64,000 bases of DNA from [Clostridium] viride DSM 6836. Lineage in GTDB: Bacteria > Bacillota > Clostridia > Oscillospirales > Oscillospiraceae. The notes under the pieces are model-generated. The model was not told where the DNA came from and searched no databases. It saw only the letters and a program-made list of their open reading frames with translations. The stretch spans positions 792,120 to 856,119 of the forward strand of contig KK211198.1 of assembly GCA_000620945.1 (NCBI GenBank), in the 5' to 3' direction. The number at the start of each line of letters is the position of its first letter. The stretch's first letter is position 1. A program made the translations under genes and the position numbers. Positions 34,630-44,808 of the stretch are shown piece by piece.

Positions 34630-36221
34630 TGTCCAATATAGAGCAATGCCTGTTAGATAAATCAGACTTTCTTTTAAGTGGTGGAGCAGGAAGTGGAAAA
34701 ACCTACACCTTGATGCAGACATTAAACTTTATTTTCAATAAAAATCCTAAAGCATCCGTTGCTTGTATTACATACACTAATGTTGCTACTAATGAAATCA
34801 AGGAGCGCTCTCCATACTCAAAGCTTCTAGTTTCAACTATACACGACTTTTTATGGGACGAAATCAAAGACTATCAAAAAAACCTTAAAAATACCGTGTT
34901 AGGTCTTTTAGCCGATGAAAAAGCAAATAAGGGGACAGGGTTAACCTATTCTGGAGAAATAGAAATAACAGAAGGTACTTTCAATTTAGTTGAATATAAA
35001 AATTATCGAGATTTAGCTCAAGGCGCCATCTCCCATGACGACGTACTTAAAGTTGCAAATAAAATGTTTGCTACTTATCCGTTGTTATCAAAAATTCTCT
35101 CTGATAAATTTGATTATATCCTCATAGATGAATACCAAGATACACAGGTAGCGGTAGTGGAAATTTTTCTGGAACACATAAAAGTAGCCACTTCAAATTC
35201 AGTATGTGTAGGTTTTTTTGGGGATGTAATGCAATCCATATATCCAACAGGGGTTGGAAACATCAGCTCATACGTTAAGTCTGGTGCTGTAAAAGAAATC
35301 GTAAAAGAAGATAATTATCGCTGCGCAGTCAATGTTATAGAACTATTAAATAAGGTACGCTCAGATATTCACCAAAATCCTGCTAGATTGAGCAAAGATG
35401 GTACCGTTGCTAATAAGACCGGCTCAATTACATTTTTATATTCAAAACAAGATTTCGATTTAGATGCTTTTCAAGAAAGCGCGTATTCAAACGGTTGGGA
35501 TTTCAATGATGCAAAAGAAACGAAACTTCTCTTTTTAACTCACCGATTAAATGCTACTCGATTGGGGTTTGGGGAGTTGCTGGCGGCATATAAATATGCC
35601 GACAATTTAATTGGAAATGAACCAGACCGTTTTGCGCAACACCTTCTTAAGATCGGCGGAATTTTATACTACTATAGTTTAAAAGATTATTCTTATGTCA
35701 TTGCTGAGATTGATATCAAAGTGAAATCCAATGTAGACAAGAATAAAATAAGTTCTCTATTAAAAGAAATTACATCTAAACAAACGATGTCTATACATGA
35801 TGTAATTACGAAAATGAGCAATGAAAAATTAGTACGGAAAGATGATAGACTTATAGAGTATATCAACAATAATTTGGAATTTTATAACTCCATAAAAGAA
35901 CTCCATTTTTCACAGATAGTTGCATATTACAAATATTACAACGACTTCTCACCCTACTCTACACAGCACGGAATAAAAGGTGCAGAGTTTAATAATGTTC
36001 TTGTCGTAATGGATAACGGAAAGTGGAATCAATATAACTTTCAGTATTATTTCGAGAAGACCAAGGGAAAGGAATCAATTATCACAAGGACTGAAAAAAT
36101 ATTCTACGTTTGCTGTTCAAGAGCAAAGGATAATTTAATTGTTTATTATCCAAACCCTACACCCGAAACTCTTTCAAGAGCCAAGGAATTATTTGGAGAG
36201 TGCAACATATATAGGCTATGA
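34614..36221 (+). CDS. gajB: UvrD-like helicase, GajB-like
   Basis: 535 aa; ATG 34614 lies 6 nt after GGAGGG, within the end of gajA (16-nt overlap), so the two are coupled. Seen: Walker A SGGAGSGKTYTLM (22-34), TYTNVATNEIKERS (Ia), motif II LIDEYQDTQ, a motif III-like GDVMQSIY, EDNYRC, HGIKGAEFNNVLVV (V) and YVCCSRAKDNLIVYY (VI). All SF1 helicase motifs are recognisable. GajB is the DNA-sensing partner of GajA. The extra linker before motif V fits GajB-like proteins better than a full UvrD. Confidence 0.85.
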   Translation: MANTVMSNIEQCLLDKSDFLLSGGAGSGKTYTLMQTLNFIFNKNPKASVACITYTNVATNEIKERSPYSKLLVSTIHDFLWDEIKDYQKNLKNTVLGLLADEKANKGTGLTYSGEIEITEGTFNLVEYKNYRDLAQGAISHDDVLKVANKMFATYPLLSKILSDKFDYILIDEYQDTQVAVVEIFLEHIKVATSNSVCVGFFGDVMQSIYPTGVGNISSYVKSGAVKEIVKEDNYRCAVNVIELLNKVRSDIHQNPARLSKDGTVANKTGSITFLYSKQDFDLDAFQESAYSNGWDFNDAKETKLLFLTHRLNATRLGFGELLAAYKYADNLIGNEPDRFAQHLLKIGGILYYYSLKDYSYVIAEIDIKVKSNVDKNKISSLLKEITSKQTMSIHDVITKMSNEKLVRKDDRLIEYINNNLEFYNSIKELHFSQIVAYYKYYNDFSPYSTQHGIKGAEFNNVLVVMDNGKWNQYNFQYYFEKTKGKESIITRTEKIFYVCCSRAKDNLIVYYPNPTPETLSRAKELFGECNIYRL

Positions 36222-36418
36222 GCCGGTAGAATGAAGTACTCCACCCTAGGCGGGTAAAGTAATAGCCCACGTGTAGAATGAGTTTGCAGTGTGCAACTAC
36301 CGGAGTTGTCTTACAAAAAGAGGCGAAAGTTGAATAGTATCATAGAGCCTTTTCTCCTGATTCGGTACTCCCTGTGAAGTCTTACCGTATTATAATGGAC
36401 AGGCCAATAATCAAGTTC

Positions 36419-36905
36419 TTACTGAAGCGCTTCCATGCGTTCATAGAAGTTTTCCCTAAAATCAATGCGGAAGGACTCGTTTAAAACGGTCTTGTTGAAA
36501 TGCTCAATACAGCCTTTAGTTTTTTGGGGATTTGACGTTTGTCTTCCTATGCTCAATGCCATTTAAGGACGGGTACAGTTCAAAGGCATGATCCTCCGTG
36601 CCGCAGAACTTCCTGCCATTATTAGTCAGGATGGCACCCACCATGCTCCTTGAAAAGGGCAGCACAACATTATGAATCAAAGCGGCGGCACATTCCGGCT
36701 TTCCCGAAATCAGTGGCATGTCCTTCAAACCTCCCAGACCTTGCGTCTGGAAGTGGCGCTTCCACTCTTAGAAGTTTCTCCTATCCATACCGCCTCTCCG
36801 GCATGATTCTGAGATATTACTTAATGCCTGGGCCATCTCTAGTACGCTTTGCCGCTGTCCGGCGACCTTTGTCACAGCATCCTTGTATACGAACTTTCCT
36901 GCCAT
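36419..36905 (-). pseudogene. IS481/IS3-like transposase remnant
   Basis: From ATG 36905 the minus strand reads MAGKFVYKDAVTKVAGQRQS (HTH part) and soon stops. Another frame gives WKRHFQTQGLGGLKDMPLIS-like text. A third, after a deletion, gives the DDE C-terminus (NNGRKFCGTEDHAFELYPSL, GIEHRKTNV, CIEHFNKTVLNESF, FYERMEALQ). The core catalytic region is largely deleted, so the copy is dead. It lies directly downstream of gajB on the opposite strand. Confidence 0.65.
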
Positions 36906-38121
36906 TTTTATCTCCTCCAACATCAGTTTATCTTATTTTCTAATGTTAGGCAGTCAAGCTACTCTGAAATGGGCAAATGATCTAAATTCATGTGCATACA
37001 GCAACTCACTCTTGAGCAGGCTGGCATTCTCCATACGTTTTCTCTTAAGGCTCATGCTTTGCCGAATCTCCGTGTCCTTTAACATTCTTGGGTATTGCTT
37101 ATGTTGCAGTGCCAGCCCTGATTGGAATGTAGGATGATTTTTATGTCTTCCTCACCTATGGGCACTTTTACATAGTTTAGGCCTTAGCGGAAAAAGCGTT
37201 TGCGAAATTTGGGGCAGATGTGGCATCTCTTTTTGTGGCAATATAAAAAATAATTTTTAAGTACCCAATAGAATAGCTATCCCACGTGCCCCAAATAGCA
37301 AACAGGGACTTTGGCAAATGAATTCTAGATATGTTTTTATATTGATATTTTGTACCATGCAACCGCTTTTCCGTTTAAATCATTTAAAGTGTCGCACTTG
37401 AATCAAACCATGAAATTGTCACTGAAAAAAAGCAACAGTCCACTCCACCTGACCTTTAGCATTCCTAGGTTAGGAACGGGTTGGCTCGAACCCATAGAAT
37501 ACTTGAAAATCATCCAATTACCGATTGATCGTGCTCTTCTCTTGTTTGAGCAGACGCTCGAGGAGCACCTGCTTTTTCCTGGATAATATCGAGAATGCCT
37601 GGATGCATTTTGGTGGTAGCAGCCAATCAAAGTGTTGGTTCTCATGTCCACAACTAACTAACTATTTGTATCGTAACCGAGAATAGACCCGCAGTTTGAG
37701 ACATCAGTTTAACTTTCCGCCTTTCTTCAGTTGTTATTCTATCTTTGGATTGGCAAATATAGCGCAATATTACTTATGACATCAACAAAAATTTAATATT
37801 TTATTTACTAAATTTGACGGTGACCAAGAATGCTGAAATCTCCATATACTGTGACAACTTCTGACAGCTTTTGATGTCTTTTGTTTTGAGAGCAAAATAA
37901 TTATTGGAGCACACCCCCAGAAAATAATGGATTGTATGAAAACTTGATAGGATAACTCCGATTTGTCGACCTATCTAAGCTGTGCCTTATTGGCACATAT
38001 GTTATTTGATTTGCTCGTAATAGAAAGCTTTTCTCGGTTTTTAACCTCTGAATTTTACATTGAAGATGGACTTATTTGAGACGGGCTTTACTTTATCTTT
38101 TCTAACTCTAATACTACATGA
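36906..38121. other. Non-coding stretch inside the element
   Basis: Apart from repeat copy B (37161-37293) I see no gene here. Frames at 36883-37137 and 37350-37651 lack ribosome-binding sites and recognisable content. The sequence is AT-rich and probably remnant DNA between insertion sequences. Confidence 0.5.
37161..37293. repeat. Duplicated element, copy B (right of the Gabija-like pair)
   Basis: Same orientation as copy A (31736-31843): GGCACTTTTACATAG, a spacer 25 bp longer than in A, then the 83-bp core TGGGGCAGATG...CCCACGTGCCCCA with a handful of substitutions. The two copies enclose 5.3 kb with the NERD relic, gajAB-like genes and the IS481 relic. Confidence 0.75.
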
Positions 38122-39137
38122 TGCATTGTAAAATCAAGTGTGCCACCATGGGGGCAAAAAGATAGCCCACAATGAAGCCTTTGTGTAGAATGAGGTTGTC
38201 GAGACACCATTCAGACGGAGGAACATTATGAGCTACCATCATCTTAGCACATTCGAACGTGGGCGCATAGAAACGTATGATGGCAAAACGTCTTGGTCCA
38301 TCGGTCCACGATAGACCGAGAACTGCGACGTAATACCACAAGCGCAGGCTATCAAAGCGAGTTTGCTCAGATGTCATATCATCACCGCAAGAACTCAAAG
38401 CCCAAATAGATAAAATCACTGCAATCATTGAGGCAAAGCTTTCTGCCACTTGGTCTCCCGAGCAAATATCCAACACGGTAATGTAGAGCAAGCTTAGCTT
38501 CAAAACCATCTACAACTGGATCTATAAGGGAAGCCTAAACGGCGTGAATACCCAAGTGCTGCGGTATAAAGGAAAGCGAAAAAAAGTGGACAAACGCAGT
38601 CAATTCTCAATGGGCATATCAATTTCAGAACGTCCGAAAGAGGTAGCGCATCGCCAGACTTTTGGCCATTGGGAGCTTGATACCATGGTATCAAGCCGTG
38701 GTGCAAGCAAGGGATGTCTGGCCACATTTGTAGAGCGCAAGAGCCGTCTTTACACGGCGCTATTGATTCCAGATAGGACAGCCGCATCTATGCTGGCGGC
38801 GATCACGCAGCTTTACCGTTCTCTACCAAAAGGTGTCTTCAAAACCGCAACCACCGACAGAGGTAAAGATTTTACTTGCTCCAACAAGGTGTATGCAGAA
38901 TTGGGCATACCACTTTTTTTGCCGATGCCTATTCCTCCTGGCAACGAGGTAGTAATGAAAACGCCAACGGCTTGCTTCGTGAGTTCTATCGTAAGAAAAC
39001 TGATTTGGCTAAGGTGAATCAAAAGGAGCTCATTCACCATCTATTTCTCATCAACAACAGACCAAGGAAATGCCTTGGCTGGAAGTCACCAATTTAAGTC
39101 TTTCTACACGAAGTGGCGCAATTGACTTAACAATCCA
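38122..39137 (+). mobile_element. IS30-family insertion sequence, degenerate
   Basis: About 1.0 kb bounded by imperfect inverted ends: left TGCATTGTAAAATCAAGTG-TGCCAC (from 38122) and right GTGGCGCAATTGACTTAACA-ATCCA (to 39137). Between them lies a broken IS30-type transposase. Size and ends fit IS30. It sits between the Gabija-like region and the Wadjet operon. Confidence 0.7.
38228..39097 (+). pseudogene. IS30-family transposase, frameshifted
   Basis: The ATG gives MSYHHLSTFERGRIET, the IS30 N-terminus, then the frame is lost. 38544-38940 reads RPKEVAHRQTFGHWELDTMV, the DDE-domain start, through KGVFKTATTDRGKDF. A further frame (38876-39097) gives YSSWQRGSNENANGLLREFY and ends in NNRPRKCLGWKSPI. 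Each block is typical of IS30 transposases, but at least three frame changes and an early stop make it inactive. Confidence 0.8.
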
Positions 39138-39462
39138 TCTTATATATTCTAATGGGTCATTCCACAATTATGAAGTTCCCAATATGCAAGCCTACAGTGC
39201 GAAGAGTATAGCGCAAATAATTTTTCAAGACTAATGAAATCATCTAACTAATTATGGCTATAATTAAAGGTGTGTTTTCAACCCAAAGGGTCATATTATC
39301 ACTGTAAATCAATATAAAATCTCTGCAGATTAGGTACAACACAGAATCATCTTTCCCCACCATATAGGTTCTAAATATTCCATCTATGATATGCGGAGTA
39401 CACAATTGGCGTTGTCCATTAAACGTTTTAAGATAACGATATTTTGGGAGGAGGTATCCCAT

Positions 39463-40845
39463 ATGCTTCCAAAAGACTTCCCTTCCCGCTTTTTTAATCC
39501 CCTTACATCTAAGCATCGTGAGACTTATATTCATGTCCTGCTTACGATCGAGTCAGTATTAGAGCAGTCAAAACGAATTTCTTTACCAAGGAATGCTTTA
39601 CTTGCAGAGCTTCGTCGAATTTTTCAGCGTGATAACTATGCCCTGGATGTGTCCGATGAAGAAGAATACGATGAGGACTCAACAGGCGATATGGAGCAAG
39701 ACCTTCTAGTTTATACTTTTCGTCTTCTTCTCCGTAGCGGATGGATCGACGTGGATGAGTCCAGTGATTATGCGTTGGAATCTGTCTTTATCAGCTTGTA
39801 TGGCAAAAAGTTGACTTTATTTCTAAAAGATCTGGTAAAAATAGAAGATCAATCTGGACATGTGGTGAATACATTCTCCAATCTTCAGCAGGTTAGGATA
39901 ATGCCCGAGAATGGCTATATTTGTATTCAGAACGCATATGAGAGTACCCAACGATTGCTGACAACCTTAGAGATGATGTATTCAAAAATTAAAAAGTACT
40001 ATGCAACCGTACTGGGAAATACAAAGCCACAGGATCTTTTAACCGAGCATCTGTACGGATATGTACGCGACGTGGTGGACAAGCTGATTTTCCCTATCAA
40101 GGTAGATGACAGCATCGATCGTTTTAAGGGTCCCATCTTAAATGTGGCAATCGATATTCAAAGTGACACGGTTTTGCTGGAACGAATTATTTCTTTTGCT
40201 TTGCAAACAAAGCGAATTACTTCCAAGGAAGATGGGTGGGCAAATATCCTAAATATGCTCAGCTACATTAAATGCAATTTTGATGATATTGAATCCTATG
40301 TGCTGCAACTGGACGAAAAAAATCAAACGTATATTCGTACCACTCGCCAAAAGCTCACCTACATGCTATCCATGGACACTAGTATAAAAGGTGATATAAT
40401 CGCTTTACTTCGGGATGCCAAGGATCGTCATGATGATAGCTGCCAGTTGAGCGAATGTTTTAATCTGTTTGATGTCCGTAAGATTACGGAGGAAAGTTTT
40501 TATAAACCCAGAACCTACCATGTTCGTAATGGTGGTGAGCCGCTTGTTATTGAAAATATTGATAATGTGCCACAGGAGGATGTAGACGCCGTCATCGATA
40601 CGTGGGCCGCACAATTTACGGGGTCAAAGATTAACGACTATGTTAGTCGTATCTTGGTCGAGCGGGATTCCATTAGTGCCAAAGATTTTGTCATTGAGGG
40701 TGACGACGATTACCTCATGTCGATTTTCCTAGCTATAAACAGCACAGACCGAAGAATTTCCTATTCTTACCAGCCAGCAAAAGGTTTGGTTACAAAAGGA
40801 CGCTATGGAATTGCAGACTTTACGGTCAGGAAGAAGGAGGATTAG
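39463..40845 (+). CDS. jetA: Wadjet defence protein JetA
   Basis: 460 aa from ATG 39463, 8 nt after GGGAGGAGG; the upstream open frame is not needed. It begins LPKDFPSRFFNPLTSKHRET, a typical JetA opening, followed by winged-helix-rich helical sequence (YTFRLLLRSGWIDVDES). JetA is the kleisin-like subunit of this SMC complex. Identification rests on position before JetB, JetC and JetD more than on its own motifs. First gene of a four-gene operon; the 39138-39462 gap before it shows no clear promoter. Wadjet subtype not assigned. Confidence 0.85.
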   Translation: MLPKDFPSRFFNPLTSKHRETYIHVLLTIESVLEQSKRISLPRNALLAELRRIFQRDNYALDVSDEEEYDEDSTGDMEQDLLVYTFRLLLRSGWIDVDESSDYALESVFISLYGKKLTLFLKDLVKIEDQSGHVVNTFSNLQQVRIMPENGYICIQNAYESTQRLLTTLEMMYSKIKKYYATVLGNTKPQDLLTEHLYGYVRDVVDKLIFPIKVDDSIDRFKGPILNVAIDIQSDTVLLERIISFALQTKRITSKEDGWANILNMLSYIKCNFDDIESYVLQLDEKNQTYIRTTRQKLTYMLSMDTSIKGDIIALLRDAKDRHDDSCQLSECFNLFDVRKITEESFYKPRTYHVRNGGEPLVIENIDNVPQEDVDAVIDTWAAQFTGSKINDYVSRILVERDSISAKDFVIEGDDDYLMSIFLAINSTDRRISYSYQPAKGLVTKGRYGIADFTVRKKED

Positions 40846-40849
40846 TTCT

Positions 40850-41470
40850 TTGAAAATCGATGAATATGACAGCGGAACGCTGGCACGCATTAAAGAAGTA
40901 TGCCAGGAACTGTTTCACGGCAACTACATCACTGAGTATGTCTTTATGCGCAATGAATCGCTGAAAAAGGCAAACGACAGCTATTCCTTCGTTATGTCTC
41001 ATTTTGCCGCAATCGAGGAGCTGCTTGGATATTCTGGTTGGCAGCTTTGCCACGAAAGAGGTGCAGGAGTTTTATATCTAAGCAGCCAGTACTCGCAGGC
41101 TAAAATGATTCTCACAAAGACTGAAAGTTACTTGTTATTGAGTATGCGTCTGCTTTACGATGAGAAAAAAACACAAGCCTCTGCCTCTGGTGAAGTATTT
41201 GTAACTGTGCAAGAGATATTGGAACAATTGACGACTTTGGGCGCGATAGATCAGGTAAACAAGCAGGAGCGGGAGAAATCTTTGCGTACTTTGACCGGCA
41301 AGAATATTATTGCCCGAATTTCCGGACATCTCGGGGAATTAGACACGCGCTTGGCTATTCTCCCCTCCGTTGTCTGTGCAATCTCGGCAGAGAAAACCAA
41401 GACCGTAGTGGCAATGTTGACGTCACAGAAAACAGCGCAACCCACAGAAAGCGAGGTAGATGAAATTTGA
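40850..41470 (+). CDS. jetB: Wadjet defence protein JetB
   Basis: 206 aa. The best start is TTG 40850, 9 nt after AAGGAGG; the ATG at 40805 lies inside jetA with no site. JetB (DUF4194-type or equivalent) is the KITE-like winged-helix subunit linking JetA and JetC. Seen: a helical N-terminus, a wHTH-like SYLLLSMRLLYDEKKTQ and VFVTVQEILEQL, and a second half ending LDTRLAILPSVVCAI. It overlaps jetC by 4 nt. Confidence 0.8.
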   Translation: MKIDEYDSGTLARIKEVCQELFHGNYITEYVFMRNESLKKANDSYSFVMSHFAAIEELLGYSGWQLCHERGAGVLYLSSQYSQAKMILTKTESYLLLSMRLLYDEKKTQASASGEVFVTVQEILEQLTTLGAIDQVNKQEREKSLRTLTGKNIIARISGHLGELDTRLAILPSVVCAISAEKTKTVVAMLTSQKTAQPTESEVDEI

Positions 41471-44400
41471 TCTGGATACGCCGATTGCATGTTGTCAACT
41501 GGATGTACTACGGTATTCAAACGGTGGAACTGGATCGTTCTAACCTATTAACCGGGATCACGGGGTCAGGAAAATCATCGCTAATTGACGCGCTTCAGAT
41601 TGTCATGCTGGGGGAAACCGGGCGTTTTTTCAATCGCTCGGCAACTGGATCCAAATCGGATCGAACGCTAGTCACCTACCTGCGCGGAAAATACCACGAC
41701 AGCGATTTCAAGCGAGCAGACAAAGCGTTTAGTAGTTATCTTGTAGTCGATTTCTATGATGAGCTAAGACATGAGGAGTTCTGCTACGGTGTCGTGTTTG
41801 ACTTATCAGAAGACAATACGGTTGAAAAGGATTTCTTTCATATATGTGCTCCCTTTTGTCTTGAGTGGGCTAAAAACGTTATTGGCACTCGAGAGGTAGC
41901 GAGAAGTCGGAGTGAATTTAAAAAGGTATTGAAAGACCTTAAGTCCTTGAGGCTTTTTACGCCTGGAGAGTATAAAAACGACCTTCTAGTGCGCCTCGGA
42001 ATCTATGACGAGCATTTCTTCCAGGTTTTTCGAACCGCTGTCGCATATGTTCCGTTGGACAAAATCGAAGATTTTATCGTAAGAAATATCTGTCATATGG
42101 AGGATAACATTAATGTCCCTAAAATGAAAGGGGCTATTCACGAATATCAGCGTATGCAGCGGGATATGGCTGATTTTCAAGAGCGCCAACGTGAACTGGA
42201 GGAGCTCAAGGTCATCGACAATGAATTCTCCACTAAACTGGAAAGCTATCAGGTACAACAATATATGGTGCAGCGCGCAAAGGCTGATCGGCTGCGTGAA
42301 GATAAGAAGGCCGCAGAAGACGAGATGCACCGCTTAGAAGACGAGCTTGAACAGCATAACCAGGTAGAAACACAGTTGGAAATCCTCACACAGGAAAAGC
42401 AGGCGCGGCAAGCGGAGTTGGTTCAGTTAATCGCGGATGATCCGGCTAACAAAAAGCATAAGGAGTTGAAGACCTTATTGGAGAGCTGTGAGCAGAATAT
42501 CACCAGCCGTAAAACGCAACGGGACAATCAGCTCATACTGCTCAATCAACGAATTTTGGCTTGGAGACGACATTTGGAGAAAATTCGCGAAAGCTATGTA
42601 TGCGAACAATTCGGGCGGAGTGAAATTGCCGAGTTGGACCGGTCATTAAGCCTGTATGCTCAATATACAAAAGAAAGCTTTGCATCTCTAAATGCTATTG
42701 AGCTGAGTAAAACAAACAATCGCTTAGAGCAATTTCGCAATCAAGCTCTTGCAATGCAAACCGCATGGAAGGCTCAGCGCAATGAGGCGAAACAACGTGA
42801 AGAGGACTATCGCGCCCAGCTAGCGGAGCTTAAAAAAGGAATCAAGAGTTATCCAAAGGATCTACTTTCCTTACGCTCCTTCCTGCAAGACACTCTGTCC
42901 GAACAATGTGGTAAATTGGTGGAAGTGTCAATTCTTGCCGATCTTATTACCATAACTGATCCGGAGTGGATTAATGTAACAGAGGGATATCTCCGCCGGC
43001 AGAAGCTATATCTACTGACCGATCCGAGTTATTATCAGACGACTGTGGCACTGCTGAAGAAGTTCAGCAAAGAAAATCATTGCTACCAATACCGCATCGT
43101 CAATACGGGAAGTGTCCTAAGCGAGCAAATGGAAATCAGATCGAATAGTTTGGCAAAAGTGGTCGAAACAGACCATCCCGCAGCCAGAAGATATGTTGAT
43201 TACTTGTTAGGGCGCGTAGAGCGTGTAAGGGATATTGGGGTTGTAAATGGAAAGAGGACCGCAGTGACTTTGGACGGCCTACTCTATCAGGGTTTTGCCA
43301 CAGCCCGTATGAATGAGGCGGACTGGAAAATGCGATATATTGGGCAGGACTCCATTTTCCAACAAAGTGTGGAGATGACACGACTACTCGAGAAAGAAAT
43401 GGAACAAATTAAAGCACTCAATAATTTCATTGAACCACTTCAGTCTCTTGTGGAAGAAAAAACATTAAGCGATGAATTTTTAGAAAATCTGTCTGCCGCA
43501 GTAAGTGGTTCGCTGGAATTACCGTCACTGGAGCAATATCTTGATACACTCTGGAGTGAGATTCAACAATTAGATGATAGCTATGTGAAAAGACTAGAAG
43601 CAGAGCAAAAAAAAGTTAATCAAGAGATAAAGTCTCTCTGGAATAAGAGTAAAGAGCTATCAAAAAAAATAGGCGAGATGAGTAACCAACGCGATTCATA
43701 TTACAAGTTGAGCGAGGAAAAAGAACAGGCATGGACAGTTGAATATGAACTGTTTCGTGTCATGTATCCGGACGGTAACGAAGTCGCAGGGCGGGCGGCA
43801 ATGCGTTATGAAAGTGAATTACTTCAAAAGGGCTCGGCAGAAAAAGTGCAGTTAGACTTCGAGCCTGCCTTGAGTTGGAGCAAGAATCGTTTAGACAATT
43901 TGAAACAAACATTCCGGCTGAAGGTAGAGGAATATAACCGGCGGCACACCAGCGCTATCATGAGTACAGAACTCTCCAGTGATGAGTGGCGCACGGCATA
44001 TGATGATGTTAAAAACGTTCGTCTAGAGGAGTATACTGAGCACGTAGTCGCTGCCCGTGTACGTGCAGAAGAAATATTTAGAAATGAGTTTATTAATCAA
44101 ATTAAGCGTAATATAGATACTGTTAAAAGAGAAATAAGATTACTCAACAAGGCTCTGGAGGAGTACACATTCGGTCAAATCAAGTACCGTTTTAAGTGTA
44201 TTCCCACAGAAAATAACGAAATGCGTAAATATTATGATATGATTATGAGTTCTCATCTTGACGGCGCTAGCATTTACGACTTATTGGAGCCAGGAATGGA
44301 TTTGGCTGAGTATGAGCCGTTAGTCAAGACACTGTTTCAGGCGATATCCTCCGAAGGAGCCGATTTAGCCGATCGACAACAGATTGAGGCAAACATTGAG

Positions 44401-44808
44401 AAATTCAAGTCCTTTCAAAGCTATCTCCGTTTTGATTTGGTAGAAGTTAGTCCGGATGGAACAGAATATCCGCTGAGCCGCACCATGGGCAGTAAATCGG
44501 GCGGGGAGCGTCAGACCCCATTTTATGTAGCGATTTTAGCCTCTCTTATGAAGACTTATCGGGTAAACCAGGAGGCAAACAGTCTGCGTCTAATCGTCTT
44601 TGATGAAGCCTTTGACAAAATTGATACCAGCCGAATTGAGGAGTGTGTCAGTATGCTTCGTGAAATTGGGTTCCAGTCTATTATTGCGGCACCCGATAAC
44701 AAGGCCCCATACATTGCACCTCTGGTGGAGAGCACCCTTGTTGTCCTCAAAACAGACGATAAGACATCTATCTTACGTCCATACCATAAAACAATGGAGG
44801 CGCCTTAA
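41467..44808 (+). CDS. jetC: Wadjet SMC-like ATPase JetC
   Basis: 1113 aa with a TTG start overlapping the jetB stop (TTGA) and GAGGT upstream. N-terminal Walker A LLTGITGSGKSSLIDALQI (30-38), long coiled-coil arms (~220-480 and ~680-950) around a hinge-like centre, then the C-terminal signature SKSGGERQTPFYVA and Walker B LRLIVFDEAFDKID. This is the MukB/SbcC-like motor of Wadjet, which extrudes loops on circular plasmids so that JetD can cut them (established for the family). All motor motifs are intact. Confidence 0.93.
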   Translation: MIWIRRLHVVNWMYYGIQTVELDRSNLLTGITGSGKSSLIDALQIVMLGETGRFFNRSATGSKSDRTLVTYLRGKYHDSDFKRADKAFSSYLVVDFYDELRHEEFCYGVVFDLSEDNTVEKDFFHICAPFCLEWAKNVIGTREVARSRSEFKKVLKDLKSLRLFTPGEYKNDLLVRLGIYDEHFFQVFRTAVAYVPLDKIEDFIVRNICHMEDNINVPKMKGAIHEYQRMQRDMADFQERQRELEELKVIDNEFSTKLESYQVQQYMVQRAKADRLREDKKAAEDEMHRLEDELEQHNQVETQLEILTQEKQARQAELVQLIADDPANKKHKELKTLLESCEQNITSRKTQRDNQLILLNQRILAWRRHLEKIRESYVCEQFGRSEIAELDRSLSLYAQYTKESFASLNAIELSKTNNRLEQFRNQALAMQTAWKAQRNEAKQREEDYRAQLAELKKGIKSYPKDLLSLRSFLQDTLSEQCGKLVEVSILADLITITDPEWINVTEGYLRRQKLYLLTDPSYYQTTVALLKKFSKENHCYQYRIVNTGSVLSEQMEIRSNSLAKVVETDHPAARRYVDYLLGRVERVRDIGVVNGKRTAVTLDGLLYQGFATARMNEADWKMRYIGQDSIFQQSVEMTRLLEKEMEQIKALNNFIEPLQSLVEEKTLSDEFLENLSAAVSGSLELPSLEQYLDTLWSEIQQLDDSYVKRLEAEQKKVNQEIKSLWNKSKELSKKIGEMSNQRDSYYKLSEEKEQAWTVEYELFRVMYPDGNEVAGRAAMRYESELLQKGSAEKVQLDFEPALSWSKNRLDNLKQTFRLKVEEYNRRHTSAIMSTELSSDEWRTAYDDVKNVRLEEYTEHVVAARVRAEEIFRNEFINQIKRNIDTVKREIRLLNKALEEYTFGQIKYRFKCIPTENNEMRKYYDMIMSSHLDGASIYDLLEPGMDLAEYEPLVKTLFQAISSEGADLADRQQIEANIEKFKSFQSYLRFDLVEVSPDGTEYPLSRTMGSKSGGERQTPFYVAILASLMKTYRVNQEANSLRLIVFDEAFDKIDTSRIEECVSMLREIGFQSIIAAPDNKAPYIAPLVESTLVVLKTDDKTSILRPYHKTMEAP

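Noticed and set aside
37350-37651. Overlapping 78- and 82-codon frames on opposite strands
   Set aside because: No start signals or recognisable content; likely chance frames in relic DNA.
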